This document shows, piece by piece, positions 7,679 through 15,760 of a stretch of DNA of 64,000 bases. Where the stretch lies: NCBI GenBank assembly GCA_017526525.1, contig JAFXRG010000036.1, positions 1 through 64,000 of the forward strand, given 5' to 3'. The translations under genes were made by a program, and so were the position numbers. Origin of the DNA: Clostridia bacterium. Its GTDB lineage: Bacteria > Bacillota > Clostridia > Christensenellales > Aristaeellaceae. The first letter of the stretch is position 1; the number at the start of each line of letters is the position of its first letter. The notes under the pieces are model-generated. The model did not search any database and was not told the origin of the DNA. It saw only the letters and a program-made list of their open reading frames with translations.

Positions 7679-8551
7679 ATGGACAGTCTGTTTCTGAGCG
7701 CTTTTTATTTTCCGGGAGAAGAAGCGGAATCGGACTTCATGTTCGGGCTGAAGACCACTTATGACCAGTCGGTGTATCCCTATGGGGTGCTGCCGAAGGT
7801 CGGGCTCAATGAGATCATCTTTCGTCCGGTAACGGTGCTTTACGGCGGAAACGGCAGCGGCAAAAGTACGGCGCTGAACGTAATCGCTGAAAAGCTCCGG
7901 CTGAACCGGAGCAGTGCGTACAACCGTTCCCGCTTTTTTGAGAATTATGTGGACCGGTGCCGCGCGGCGGTGGACGAAGCAATCCCCGGCGGAAGCCGGA
8001 TTATTACCAGTGACGATGTGTTTGACATGATGCTGGATATCCGTTCCATCAATGAGGGCATTGACCGCAGACGGGAAAAACTGGCGGAGGATTATTACAG
8101 CCTGAAGCATGAGAAATTCCAGCTCAGGTCCCTGGAGGACCTGGACCATCTGCACAAGGTCAACCAGGCAAGGAGCAAGACGAAAAGCCGGTTTATTGAG
8201 AATGAATCCGGAAAAAGCCTTCGGGAACGGTCGAACGGGGAAAGCGCCCTGATGTATTTCCAGGGAAAAATCGAAATGGACACGCTGTGCCTGCTGGATG
8301 AGCCGGAAAACAGCCTGAGCCCGGAAAACCAGATCATCCTTGCGGATTTCCTGGCAGAATCCGTTCGGTACTGCGGAAACCAGCTGGTGATCAGCACCCA
8401 TTCACCCTTCCTGCTGGCGCTGCCGGGAGCAAAGATCATCAACCTGGATGATCAGTCCCGGGTGGTGGACAGCTGGACGGAGCTGAAAAACCCCAGGGTA
8501 TATTATGATTTTTTCAAAAAACACGCCGATGAGTTTGAGAATACGGACTGA
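7679..8551 (+). CDS. AAA-family ATPase, RecF/SMC-like (ABC-type fold)
   Basis: This 290-residue ATPase has a Walker A loop GGNGSGKS (about 56-63), an ABC-like signature region SNGESALMYF, Walker B LCLLDEPENSLSP and a switch His in STHSPFLLALPGA. The coiled-coil arm between the two halves is short. The layout matches stand-alone AAA ATPases such as the YbbP/predicted-ATPase group that resemble OLD/RecF proteins; the role is unknown. The start at 7679 follows GAGAGGAAAAGG. An in-frame ATG at 7490 would add 63 arginine-rich residues and is rejected. No nuclease partner is adjacent. Confidence 0.8.
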   Translation: MDSLFLSAFYFPGEEAESDFMFGLKTTYDQSVYPYGVLPKVGLNEIIFRPVTVLYGGNGSGKSTALNVIAEKLRLNRSSAYNRSRFFENYVDRCRAAVDEAIPGGSRIITSDDVFDMMLDIRSINEGIDRRREKLAEDYYSLKHEKFQLRSLEDLDHLHKVNQARSKTKSRFIENESGKSLRERSNGESALMYFQGKIEMDTLCLLDEPENSLSPENQIILADFLAESVRYCGNQLVISTHSPFLLALPGAKIINLDDQSRVVDSWTELKNPRVYYDFFKKHADEFENTD

Positions 8552-8554
8552 ACA

Positions 8555-8581
8555 GGGGGACTTCCGTGAAGGAAGTCCCCC
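8555..8581. terminator. Terminator between convergent genes
   Basis: GGGGGACTTCC and GGAAGTCCCCC form an 11-bp perfect stem with a GTGAA loop. It lies between the ATPase gene and the leftward ABC importer genes and can serve both strands, though the T tracts are weak. Confidence 0.6.
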
Positions 8582-8589
8582 CTGAATTT

Positions 8590-9378
8590 TCAGTTTTCCA
8601 GCAGCATCCGGTCGTTATCCAGGGCCCGGCCGCTGAGCTGGCGGAACTTATCCGTCAGGTCGCTGATCGTCAGGCGGCCCCGCTCTTCGCCGGTTACGTC
8701 GTAGATGACACGCCCGCGGTCCATCATCAGGGTGCGGTTGCCCAGGTCCAGGGCGTTCTGCATGTTATGGGTGATCATGAGGCAGGTTATGTGGTTTTCC
8801 TCCACGATGCTCCGGGTCAGGTGAAGCACTTTTTCCGCCGTGCCCGGATCCAGCGCCGCCGTATGTTCATCCAGCAGCAGCACCTTGGGGATATGGTAGG
8901 TAGCCATAAGCAGTGTCAGCGCCTGGCGCTGACCGCCGGAAAGCAGGCCTACGGGCTGGCGCATCCGGTCCTCCAGGCCCATGTCCAGCAGGCTCAGCCG
9001 ATCCCTGAAGGCCTTCCGGTCCTCTGCGGACACACGGCTCAGCCATCCGCCGTTGCCGGCAGCCAGGGCCAGGTTTTCCGCAATGCTCATATCCGGCGCG
9101 GTGCCCCGCATCGGGTCCTGAAACAGGCGGCCGATCATCTTGGCCCGCTTGTGTTCCGGCATCATGGTCACATTCCGGCCGCCCAGGATAACGGAGCCGG
9201 AGTCCAGCGGAAAACTGCCGCAGATGGCATTGAACAGCGTGGATTTTCCGGCGCCGTTGGCGCCGATGATGCTGACAAAATCCCCGTCTTCGATCTTCAG
9301 GGAGATCCCTGCCAGCGCTTTCTTTTCGTCGGGCGTGCCGGCGTGGAAGGTTTTGGTGACATCTTTGAGCTCAAGCAT
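8590..9378 (-). CDS. ABC importer ATPase (TrpXYZ-type)
   Basis: This ATPase of about 262 residues has Walker A GANGAGKST (about 37-45), Q-loop RLFQDP, signature LLSGGQRQAL, Walker B VLLLDEHTAALDP and H-loop MITHNM. The Glu-His in Walker B is typical of this import group. It energises the permease whose 3' end it overlaps by 8 bases, with the binding protein upstream. The start at 9378 has GGGAGG seven bases away. The T-box ahead of the operon points to tryptophan as cargo. It is the last gene of the operon and ends at a shared terminator. Confidence 0.85.
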   Translation of the reverse strand: MLELKDVTKTFHAGTPDEKKALAGISLKIEDGDFVSIIGANGAGKSTLFNAICGSFPLDSGSVILGGRNVTMMPEHKRAKMIGRLFQDPMRGTAPDMSIAENLALAAGNGGWLSRVSAEDRKAFRDRLSLLDMGLEDRMRQPVGLLSGGQRQALTLLMATYHIPKVLLLDEHTAALDPGTAEKVLHLTRSIVEENHITCLMITHNMQNALDLGNRTLMMDRGRVIYDVTGEERGRLTISDLTDKFRQLSGRALDNDRMLLEN

Positions 9379-10312
9379 CGGCACGCCTCCCTTCCCGGCC
9401 GGCGCGCCAGCGGCGTACCATCAGCGGCAGCTGCTTCCGCAGGTAGGGACCGGAGATGGCGATGACCACGATCACCGAGGAAACCAGCTTCAGCATGTAG
9501 GCCGGCATATCCAGCCGGAGGGCCAGTCCGTAAACCAGGCGGAACAGGAACGCGCCCAGCACGGCGCCTGCGGCGCGCAGCGGAATCGGCCGGTGCTTCG
9601 CAAAGAAGACCCCGCCGATCAGCAGGCTGGCCAGGGCGACGGTCAGCATGCCGGAACCGATATTGATATCAAAGCTTTTGGCCTGCTGCGCCATGAGGCA
9701 GCCGCTCAGGCCGGTGAATGCGTTGGAAATGCACAGGCCCACGGTGGTGGTGAACGTGGGATTGATGGAGGAGGAACGCACCATATCCGTGTTGCTGCCT
9801 GTGGCCCGGATGGCCAGGCCCAGTTTGGTTTTCAGGAACCAGCAAAGGAAGAGGACGATCAGCGCCACGGCCGCCAGCATGACCAGCAGGGTGCTGTATC
9901 CCGCCAGGGGCGTATCCTTCAGCAGGTCCTTCGCCATGGTGAAAACCGTGGGGACCTTGTTCATGCTCAGGGTTGCTTTTTTATTCGTCAGGGACATGGT
10001 GACCGAATACAGCCCCGTGTTCACGACAATGCCGGCCAGCAGGCTCTGCACGCCCATCCGCGTCTGCAGGGTTGCGGTGATAAAGCCGGAAGCCATTCCG
10101 GCCAGCATGGCGAGCGGCAGCGAAAGCCAGGGGTATCCGGCAATCGCTGCCAGTGCGCCGACAGCCGCGCCGAGCGTGAAGCAGCCGTCCGTGGACAGGT
10201 CGCAGACATTCAGCATGGAATAACTCAGGAACAGGCTCAGCACCGTCAGGGAATTTACCAGGCCGAGTTCCAATGATGTCTGGCTCAGCGCCAGAAATTT
10301 ATCCAGGGTCAT
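9371..10312 (-). CDS. ABC importer permease (TrpXYZ-type, LivH-like)
   Basis: This 313-residue permease has eight or more membrane helices. It belongs to the BPD_transp_2 (LivH/RbsC-like) class, with LSLFLSYSMLNVCDLSTDGC near the N-terminus and the coupling region LAIRATGSNTDMVRSSSINP (about 170). It would form a homodimeric channel with the ATPase encoded next. About 100 bases, including a hairpin, separate it from the binding protein gene upstream. TrpXYZ-like systems of Bacillota have this composition; assignment to tryptophan rests on the leader RNA rather than on the permease sequence. Confidence 0.85.
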   Translation of the reverse strand: MTLDKFLALSQTSLELGLVNSLTVLSLFLSYSMLNVCDLSTDGCFTLGAAVGALAAIAGYPWLSLPLAMLAGMASGFITATLQTRMGVQSLLAGIVVNTGLYSVTMSLTNKKATLSMNKVPTVFTMAKDLLKDTPLAGYSTLLVMLAAVALIVLFLCWFLKTKLGLAIRATGSNTDMVRSSSINPTFTTTVGLCISNAFTGLSGCLMAQQAKSFDINIGSGMLTVALASLLIGGVFFAKHRPIPLRAAGAVLGAFLFRLVYGLALRLDMPAYMLKLVSSVIVVIAISGPYLRKQLPLMVRRWRAGREGRRADA

Positions 10313-10346
10313 CGCTTATCTTCTTTCCGTTCTGATCGTTTCCCGG

Positions 10347-10367
10347 CCTGGCTGATATTCAGCCAGG
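10347..10367. other. Intercistronic hairpin between binding protein and permease genes
   Basis: CCTGGCTGA and TCAGCCAGG form a 9-bp stem with a 3-base loop and no T tract. Hairpins at this position often protect the highly expressed binding-protein message from 3' decay. That role is inference here. Confidence 0.4.
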
Positions 10368-10413
10368 GGGGCGTTCGGCGGCTTTCCGGGCTGACTGTTC
10401 CGGAACCGGAATC

Positions 10414-11430
10414 TTATTCAAAGGCTTCGGCGGTCTTGATCTCTTTCACCTGGGTGCACAGGGGCGCGAAAGCTTCGCGGATGGTTTCGAAATCAAATCC
10501 GATGGCTGCGCAGGTTTCGGTATTCACGGTGGCGGTGCCGTTGTCGAAGGTTTTGACAGGGGTCGCCGCGGGGTTCGAACCGTTCAGCAGAATATCCGCG
10601 ATCATGTCCGCGGTCTCGCGGCCGAGATTTGCGTAATCCACGCCGTAACCCAGGAAGGCGCCGTTCAGTGCGAAGGAATCCGCGCCGGTGTAGTGCGGAA
10701 TCTTTGCGTTCGCCAGCGTTTCATAGATGGACAGTTCCGCGCTCATGATCGTATTGTCGGTGGGTGTAAAGACCGCGTCCATTCCGTCGCTGACGATGGC
10801 TTCCGCCGCCTGCATGACCTCGGAAACGGTGCTGCCGGTGTATTCCTTGACTTCAACACCCTTTGCAGCCAGGATTTCCTTCGCGGCGGCAATCGGTGCA
10901 GTGGAGGCATCCTCGGCAGAATTGTAGAGCAGGGCGATTTTCTTCGCGTCCGGGTTGGCGGCGAAAATCAGGTTCAGCACCGCGGCAGTGTCCAGGTAAT
11001 CGGAAGTGCCCGTGATGTTGGCTCCGGGGGCTTCCAGGCTTTCCACCAGGCCCGCTCCCACCGGATCGGAAACGGCGGCGAAGATCACCGGAATGCCGTT
11101 ATCCTCCGTCATTCCCTGCATCGTCATGGCCACGGGGGTCGCCACGCCGACCATCAGGTCCTTGTCATCCGCAATAAAGTCCGCGATGATCTGCTGCATG
11201 ACGCTGCTGTCCAGGTTGCAGTTGTCCTCATCGATCTCAAATGCTACGTTCTTTTCCTTTTCAATTTCGCCGAGGCGTTCCCGGATGTTCTGGATGATCT
11301 GGTTCAGGCTTGCGTCGTCCACAAAGTTGCAGATACCGATTTTGAAGGATGTCTTTTCCTCCGCGGAAGCCAGGGAACCGAAGGAGAATACCATGATCAG
11401 GGTGAGTACCAGCGCCATCATTTTCTTCAT
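10414..11430 (-). CDS. ABC importer substrate-binding protein (TrpX-type)
   Basis: This 338-residue exported protein belongs to the ABC_sub_bind family. A signal peptide (MKKMMALVLTLIMVFSFGSL) ends in an ASA-EE site with no lipobox Cys. The mature part has KIGICNFVDDASLNQIIQNI, GVATPVAMTMQ, AAVSDPVGAGLV, ANITGTSDYLD and FTPTDNTIMSA, typical of TrpX-like proteins that bind aromatic amino acids. It leads an operon preceded by a T-box. The start at 11430 has AAAGGAC upstream. A free secreted form would be unusual in a monoderm, where binding proteins are normally lipid-anchored. Confidence 0.86.
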   Translation of the reverse strand: MKKMMALVLTLIMVFSFGSLASAEEKTSFKIGICNFVDDASLNQIIQNIRERLGEIEKEKNVAFEIDEDNCNLDSSVMQQIIADFIADDKDLMVGVATPVAMTMQGMTEDNGIPVIFAAVSDPVGAGLVESLEAPGANITGTSDYLDTAAVLNLIFAANPDAKKIALLYNSAEDASTAPIAAAKEILAAKGVEVKEYTGSTVSEVMQAAEAIVSDGMDAVFTPTDNTIMSAELSIYETLANAKIPHYTGADSFALNGAFLGYGVDYANLGRETADMIADILLNGSNPAATPVKTFDNGTATVNTETCAAIGFDFETIREAFAPLCTQVKEIKTAEAFE

Positions 11431-11491
11431 TGTTTTGTCCGTCCTTTCACAAAATGTTTTATGTGTGTCCAGGGGGAACCGTTTACCGCGG

Positions 11492-11774
11492 AAAATAAAA
11501 AACCCCGGCGCGCAGGATCGCTGCACGCTGAGGCAGTATATAACCGCGGTGCCACTCAGCTTGGCTCTCTCCCGGAAAGGAAAGGCCATCTTTTTCATCA
11601 CGTACCCCTGATACGTGCCGCCCTGATCACGGGTGCGTCCCCCGTCGTTTCCTACTTTATTCTTTCGGAACGCCCTCAGGAGCCCATTCCCATCCTCCGC
11701 ACGCACCGCCGTTCCACTATCGGCAGCTCCCTGTACCGTGCCGCGGGGATGCTACTCTTCTCCCTCATCGGTTT
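11492..11774 (-). promoter_or_regulatory. T-box leader, tryptophan-specific, with terminator
   Basis: On the minus strand the T-box GAGTGGCACCGCGG lies at 11557-11544. It is followed by a terminator at 11533-11492 (GCGTGCAG/CTGCGCGC stem, then TTTTTTATTTT). Upstream, Stem I has a loop-E-like AGTA on one side and GAA on the other. GAA is followed directly by TGG (11686-11684), the expected specifier position. The variable T-box base is C, matching the G discriminator usual for tRNA-Trp. Uncharged tRNA-Trp would favour antitermination and switch on the importer. Confidence 0.85.
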
Positions 11775-11780
11775 AAAAAC

Positions 11781-11809
11781 AAGTTACTCTTTATCCGGCC
11801 TCCTGTCAA
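11781..11809 (-). promoter_or_regulatory. Promoter of the T-box-controlled importer operon
   Basis: On the minus strand TTGACA (11809-11804), a 17-base spacer and TAACTT (11786-11781) precede the T-box leader. Transcription should start near 11774. Confidence 0.65.
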
Positions 11810-11900
11810 CAGGGAAAATGTTCTTTGAATGTTTTCAATGAATTTACCATTTTTTGGCAATACAAAAAACTGCTTCGGCGGGGCAAGGGTGAAACTTCTC

Positions 11901-11929
11901 TTGTTTATAAACGGTGCCTTTGCTATAAT
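11901..11929 (+). promoter_or_regulatory. Promoter of the DNA glycosylase gene
   Basis: TTGTTT, a 17-base spacer and TATAAT lie about 65 bases before the glycosylase start. It is divergent from the T-box promoter. Confidence 0.6.
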
Positions 11930-11993
11930 GAGAAAAATTTCCGGCGCAAATCATCTTTCTGTACCTGAAAACTGAACCGGGGGGAGGACCTTT

Positions 11994-12494
11994 ATGGCAC
12001 AGCGCATTTTTCATCCGTTTGACCCGCTGTATGACAGAAACAGCAGGGTGCTGATCCTGGGATCCTTCCCTTCGGTGAAGTCCAGGGAACAGAACTTTTT
12101 CTACGGCCATCCGCAGAACCGGTTCTGGAAGGTCCTGGCGGCACTGTATCATCAGCCGGTACCGGAAACCATTCCGGAGAAAAAGGAACTGATCCTGAGC
12201 CATGGGCTTGCGCTGTGGGATTCCATTGCCAGCTGCGAGATTACCGGCTCTTCGGACGCCAGCATCCGGGATGTACAGGCGAACGACCTGAGCGTGATCC
12301 TGGAGAACAGCCCGATCCGCATGATCTGCTGCAACGGGAAGACCTCCTGGCAGCAGTATGACAGGCTGATCCGGCCGCTGACCGGACGGGAAGCGGTCTG
12401 CCTGCCTTCGACCAGCCCGGCCAACGCCCGGTGGACGCTTCCGGAACTGATTGAGGCGTGGTCTGTGATCAGGAACGGGGGAAATGTGCTATAA
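11994..12494 (+). CDS. Hypoxanthine/uracil-DNA glycosylase (HDG, UDG family 6)
   Basis: This 166-residue protein matches the DNA-deoxyinosine glycosylase group of the uracil-DNA glycosylase superfamily. It has VLILGSFPSVKSREQNFFYG and HPQNRFWKVL near the N-terminus, and the closing motif CLPSTSPANARW, equivalent to the superfamily's His/Ser loop. The group removes hypoxanthine (deaminated adenine) from DNA to start base excision repair. Length is standard. A GGGGGAGG-type site precedes the ATG and the gene has its own promoter, so it appears monocistronic. Confidence 0.86.
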   Translation: MAQRIFHPFDPLYDRNSRVLILGSFPSVKSREQNFFYGHPQNRFWKVLAALYHQPVPETIPEKKELILSHGLALWDSIASCEITGSSDASIRDVQANDLSVILENSPIRMICCNGKTSWQQYDRLIRPLTGREAVCLPSTSPANARWTLPELIEAWSVIRNGGNVL

Positions 12495-12526
12495 TAGCGC
12501 TCAGCAATCCATAAGGGGGAAATACC

Positions 12527-12724
12527 GTTGATTGTCAGCAGGAAGCCATCCTTACCGCCCGGCGGCTGGCGCGGGAGGAGGGACTGGTATGCGGCATCTC
12601 CAGCGGCACCAATGTGGCGGCAGCCATGAAACTGGCGAAGAAGCTGGGACCGGGAAAAACTGTGGTAACGGTTCTGCCTGACACGGCGGAACGGTATTTC
12701 TCGACGCAGCTGTTCGGAGAATAA
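12527..12724 (+). pseudogene. C-terminal fragment of cysteine synthase (CysK)
   Basis: The frame encodes a CysK tail: EAILTARRLAREEGLVCGIS, SGTNVAAAMKLAKKLGPGKT, and VVTVLPDTAERYFSTQLF then TAA. About 65 of about 310 residues remain. The PLP-lysine and substrate loop are absent, so it cannot be active. A Shine-Dalgarno-like AAGGGGG followed by TTG lies just upstream, so a short peptide might still be made. The fragment marks a past deletion or rearrangement. Confidence 0.8.
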
Positions 12725-12857
12725 TTCCCGGCCCGAAAGCAGAACACGCGGCCGGGTGCTCATTCTTTCCGGGGAAGGAGTGTCCGGCTCCGGAAAGGCG
12801 GAGGATATTGTCCGGACGGAAAAACTGAAATAACAAAAAGCAAGGGGAAATAATGCA
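12725..12857 (+). other. Intergenic region after the CysK remnant
   Basis: No gene is recognised. A short frame encodes LILSGEGVSGSGKAED then stops near 12830. It may be another decayed end but has no start site. Confidence 0.25.
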
Positions 12858-13871
12858 ATGAAGATCATCAGGATTACCGACGGTGAGCAAAAAAAGCGGA
12901 TCGCCCGCACGGTCCTGGAGGCGCTGACCGACTGGTTTGAGGTAACGGAAAGCCGGGAAGCCTATATCCGGGAAAGCGAGGATCAGATCTTTTTTGAGGC
13001 GGAGCAGGACGGGCAGGCCATCGGGTTCCTGTGCCTGAAGGAAACCGGCCGAAGCACGGTGGAATTGGCGGTGATGGGAATCCGGAAGGAATACCACCGC
13101 CAGGGGGCCGGGAAAGCGCTGGTCCAGGCGGCAAAAGCCTGCGCCGCCGCTGCCGGATACGACTTTATGCAGGTGAAAACGGTCCGGATGGGCTGCTATG
13201 AGGATTACGACTGCACCAACCGCTTCTACCTGGACGTCGGGTTTAAGGAGCTGGAAGTTTTTCCGACCTACTGGGACGAGGCAAACCCGTGCCAGGTGTA
13301 CGTGCTTTCCCTGAAGGATGCAGGATCCATGACGGAACTGATTATGAACCGCCGCAGTTACCGGGGAAAGTACAAACCGGACAAGGTGCCGCGGAAAGAC
13401 CTGGCGGAAATCATGAAGGCGGGACTGGCGGCGCCTTCCGGCTGCAACAAGCAGACCACCAGCCTGATCGCGGTGGACGACGAGGCGCTGCTGAACCGGC
13501 TGCGCCAGGTGATTGATCCGCCGGTTGCGGAAACCGCGCCGGCAATGATCTGCGTGCTGACCCGGAGGATCAACGCATACCGGGACCGGTGCTTCGCAAC
13601 GCAGGACTATTCCGCGGCTATTGAAAACATGCTGCTTGCCATCACCGCGATGGGATACCAGAGCTGCTGGTATGAAGGGCATATTACCGACGAGGACCGG
13701 ATCGGGGACAGGATTGCCGAAATCCTCGGCGTTCCGGATGGATATGAACTGGTTTGCATCCTGCCGGTGGGCATTGGGGAAGACACCCCTTCCGTGCCGA
13801 AAAAACGGCTCTTTGAAGAACGGGCCTGGATCAACGGTTTCGGGGCCGGGCACCGGGTTGAAGAATTCTGA
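12858..13871 (+). CDS. GNAT acetyltransferase-nitroreductase fusion protein
   Basis: One 337-residue frame joins two enzymes. Residues 1-155 are a GNAT domain with VMGIRKEYHRQGAGKALVQA (acetyl-CoA loop) and TNRFYLDVGFKELEVFPTYW. Residues about 157-337 are a nitroreductase-family flavoprotein: MTELIMNRRSYRGKYKPD, AGLAAPSGCNKQTTSLIAVD, then the later half with AIENMLLAITAMGYQSCWYE. Nitroreductases use FMN and NAD(P)H to reduce nitro or quinone groups, and some act on flavins or iodotyrosine. The domains meet at Met157 without a stop or a long linker, so this could be a fusion of two former neighbours. Substrates are unknown. Confidence 0.85.
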   Translation: MKIIRITDGEQKKRIARTVLEALTDWFEVTESREAYIRESEDQIFFEAEQDGQAIGFLCLKETGRSTVELAVMGIRKEYHRQGAGKALVQAAKACAAAAGYDFMQVKTVRMGCYEDYDCTNRFYLDVGFKELEVFPTYWDEANPCQVYVLSLKDAGSMTELIMNRRSYRGKYKPDKVPRKDLAEIMKAGLAAPSGCNKQTTSLIAVDDEALLNRLRQVIDPPVAETAPAMICVLTRRINAYRDRCFATQDYSAAIENMLLAITAMGYQSCWYEGHITDEDRIGDRIAEILGVPDGYELVCILPVGIGEDTPSVPKKRLFEERAWINGFGAGHRVEEF

Positions 13872-13912
13872 AGGGGCCGCCGGGAAACAATCGGAAAAGG
13901 AGCAGGAAAGCC

Positions 13913-15142
13913 ATGAGGGAACTTTTTCGCATGGACAGGAAAAACTATAATCCGGAAGGGAAGGTATATAAAAGGCCTTCCGCCCGGGCGGTGATCCTGA
14001 AGGAGGGAAAGATCCTCCTGAATTATATTGCGAAGCATGACTGTTATGAGTTCCCCGGCGGCGGAATCGAGGCCGGGGAGTCTCCGGAACAGGCGCTGAT
14101 CCGCGAGGTTGCAGAGGAAACGGGACGGGTGGTTCTTCCCGGATCCGTCAGGGAATACGGCATTGTGATCAGGAGGCAGCAGGACAGCAAGGATCCGGAC
14201 GGCATCTTTGAACAGGAGAATTATTATTTCCGGTGCGAAATCACGGACGAAACGGTTCCGAGAAAGCCGGATGAACATGAAATAGAGGACGGCGCCGAAC
14301 CGGTCTGGGTGGATTCCCTGGCGCTTCCGATTCACCGGAACCGGCGGGCGTTCGAGCGGATCGGGGAACCCTTTATGGAACGGGAAATGCGCGTGATGGA
14401 CCGGGTGGATGAAGACCTTCGGAAGCAATGCTATGAAGCGGCGGAAAAAGATGCCGTCCGGGCCCTGGGAAACGCGGATTACGCCGGAATGCTTGCCTTT
14501 GTGGAGCAAACGCTGGCGGAAATGCAGACGGAGACAGCCAAAGGCGCCCACAAGATGGAGTTTGGGTATACCCGCTACGAGCATACGAAGCGCGTGCTCG
14601 GCTGGACAAAAAGGCTGTACGATGCCACCCCGGACAAGACCGGGCTTCGCTATGAGGAGCTGATGATTGCGGCGATCTTCCATGATGTGGGAAGGGGCGC
14701 AGCCGCCCGGCAGGGAGGAGATCACGCAAAAGCCGGCGTGCCTATCACCCGGAACTGGCTGCTTTCCGCCGGTTATGACCCGGAACGCACGGAATATATC
14801 GCGAATCTTGTGGGGGCGCATTCCGAAAAATGGCGCCTGAAGGACCCGTCAACGGACAGGAACCTGGTCATGCTGATGGAAGCGGACCTGCTGGATGATA
14901 TGGGCCTTCTGGGAATTGTGATGGATACCCTGATCGTCCGGGCCAGGAAACCGGAGGCAACCTTCTACGACTGCTACAGCCATTACGAACGGTACACGCA
15001 TCCGATGCAGCACGACTGTCCGGTGGTGACCCCGGAGGCAAGGGCGTTCTGGAATGAAAAGACAGAATGCACCGACCGCTTTATGGAGCAGTACCGGAGG
15101 GACATCCTGATCGGAGGAGAAAACTACACAGGATACCGGTAA
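13913..15142 (+). CDS. NUDIX hydrolase-HD domain fusion protein
   Basis: This 409-residue protein has a NUDIX domain at about 20-155, with the full box GGGIEAGESPEQALIREVAE then ETG. A putative HD-type metal-dependent phosphohydrolase domain follows at about 185-385 (YTRYEHTKRVLGW, IAAIFHDVGRG, and VGAHSEKW plus MEADLLDDMG). NUDIX enzymes hydrolyse nucleoside diphosphates linked to other moieties; HD domains cleave phosphoesters. The two could act in sequence on one nucleotide substrate. GGAGCAGGAAAGCC precedes the ATG. It lies 41 bases after the GNAT-nitroreductase gene and 25 before a flavin reductase-like gene, an apparent operon. Confidence 0.85.
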   Translation: MRELFRMDRKNYNPEGKVYKRPSARAVILKEGKILLNYIAKHDCYEFPGGGIEAGESPEQALIREVAEETGRVVLPGSVREYGIVIRRQQDSKDPDGIFEQENYYFRCEITDETVPRKPDEHEIEDGAEPVWVDSLALPIHRNRRAFERIGEPFMEREMRVMDRVDEDLRKQCYEAAEKDAVRALGNADYAGMLAFVEQTLAEMQTETAKGAHKMEFGYTRYEHTKRVLGWTKRLYDATPDKTGLRYEELMIAAIFHDVGRGAAARQGGDHAKAGVPITRNWLLSAGYDPERTEYIANLVGAHSEKWRLKDPSTDRNLVMLMEADLLDDMGLLGIVMDTLIVRARKPEATFYDCYSHYERYTHPMQHDCPVVTPEARAFWNEKTECTDRFMEQYRRDILIGGENYTGYR

Positions 15143-15167
15143 AAAACACCGGGGAGGATCGGAAAAA

Positions 15168-15734
15168 ATGGAAACGCCAAAGAGAAGATCGGTGGCTCCC
15201 GTTTATTCAATGTGCGTACAGCCCGCTTTTATCATCGGAACAAGGAATGAGGACGGGACGGCGAATTTCGCCCCGATCACCTGGGTCAGCGTCACGCACG
15301 AAAAGGGCGACGGATACCTGCTGGTGATCAGTATGGCCGGAACGAAACGGACAAAGCAGAATGTTCTGCGGACCGGCATCTTCAGCGCAAATCTTGTCAG
15401 CACGGACATGCTTCCGCTGATGGATTACTTTGGTTCCCGGCATGCGGAAAACGGCCGGAAGGACGAAATGGAATACTCCGTCAGCCGGGGGGCGGTGCTG
15501 GATGTTCCGGTGCTGGACCAGAGCCGGTGGGTCTATGAATGCGAAGTGTCCCGGACCGTGGAAACGGGAGACTCCGCGACGTTTTTCTGTGCGATCCGGA
15601 ATATACAGATGGATGAACGGCTGCATTGCAGGGATACTTTTGACGTGGATCTGACCGTTCTGGATCCGGTGATTTATTCCGGCAAGTATCACAGCCTCGG
15701 AAAGCTGCTCGGGGAGATCGGGGATTTTCTGTGA
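15168..15734 (+). CDS. Flavin reductase-like protein (FMN-binding split barrel)
   Basis: This 188-residue protein fits the flavin reductase-like/split-barrel family. It has VYSMCVQPAFIIGTRNEDGT and NFAPITWVSVTHEKGDGYLL, then the short helix MAGTKRTKQNVLRTGIFSAN typical of FMN contact. Members bind FMN and often reduce it with NAD(P)H or act in detoxification. It follows the NUDIX-HD gene by 25 bases and a GGGGAGG site precedes the ATG. Sharing an operon with a nitroreductase fusion suggests a flavin- or redox-related theme, but this is inference. Confidence 0.8.
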   Translation: METPKRRSVAPVYSMCVQPAFIIGTRNEDGTANFAPITWVSVTHEKGDGYLLVISMAGTKRTKQNVLRTGIFSANLVSTDMLPLMDYFGSRHAENGRKDEMEYSVSRGAVLDVPVLDQSRWVYECEVSRTVETGDSATFFCAIRNIQMDERLHCRDTFDVDLTVLDPVIYSGKYHSLGKLLGEIGDFL

Positions 15735-15738
15735 TCCG

Positions 15739-15756
15739 CGCGGAGAAAGCTCCGCG
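15739..15756 (+). terminator. Weak terminator-like hairpin
   Basis: CGCGGAG and CTCCGCG pair across an AAAG loop just after the flavin reductase stop. The following TTCC is a poor T tract, so termination may be partial. Confidence 0.35.
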
Positions 15757-15760
15757 TTCC

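Noticed and set aside
10555..10590. GGTTCGAACC-like sequence resembling a tRNA T-loop
   Set aside because: It lies inside the well-supported TrpX-type coding region and no acceptor, D or anticodon stems surround it.
12490..12495. TATAAT overlapping the glycosylase stop codon
   Set aside because: No -35 box at 16-18 bases upstream, so a promoter for the CysK remnant is not supported.
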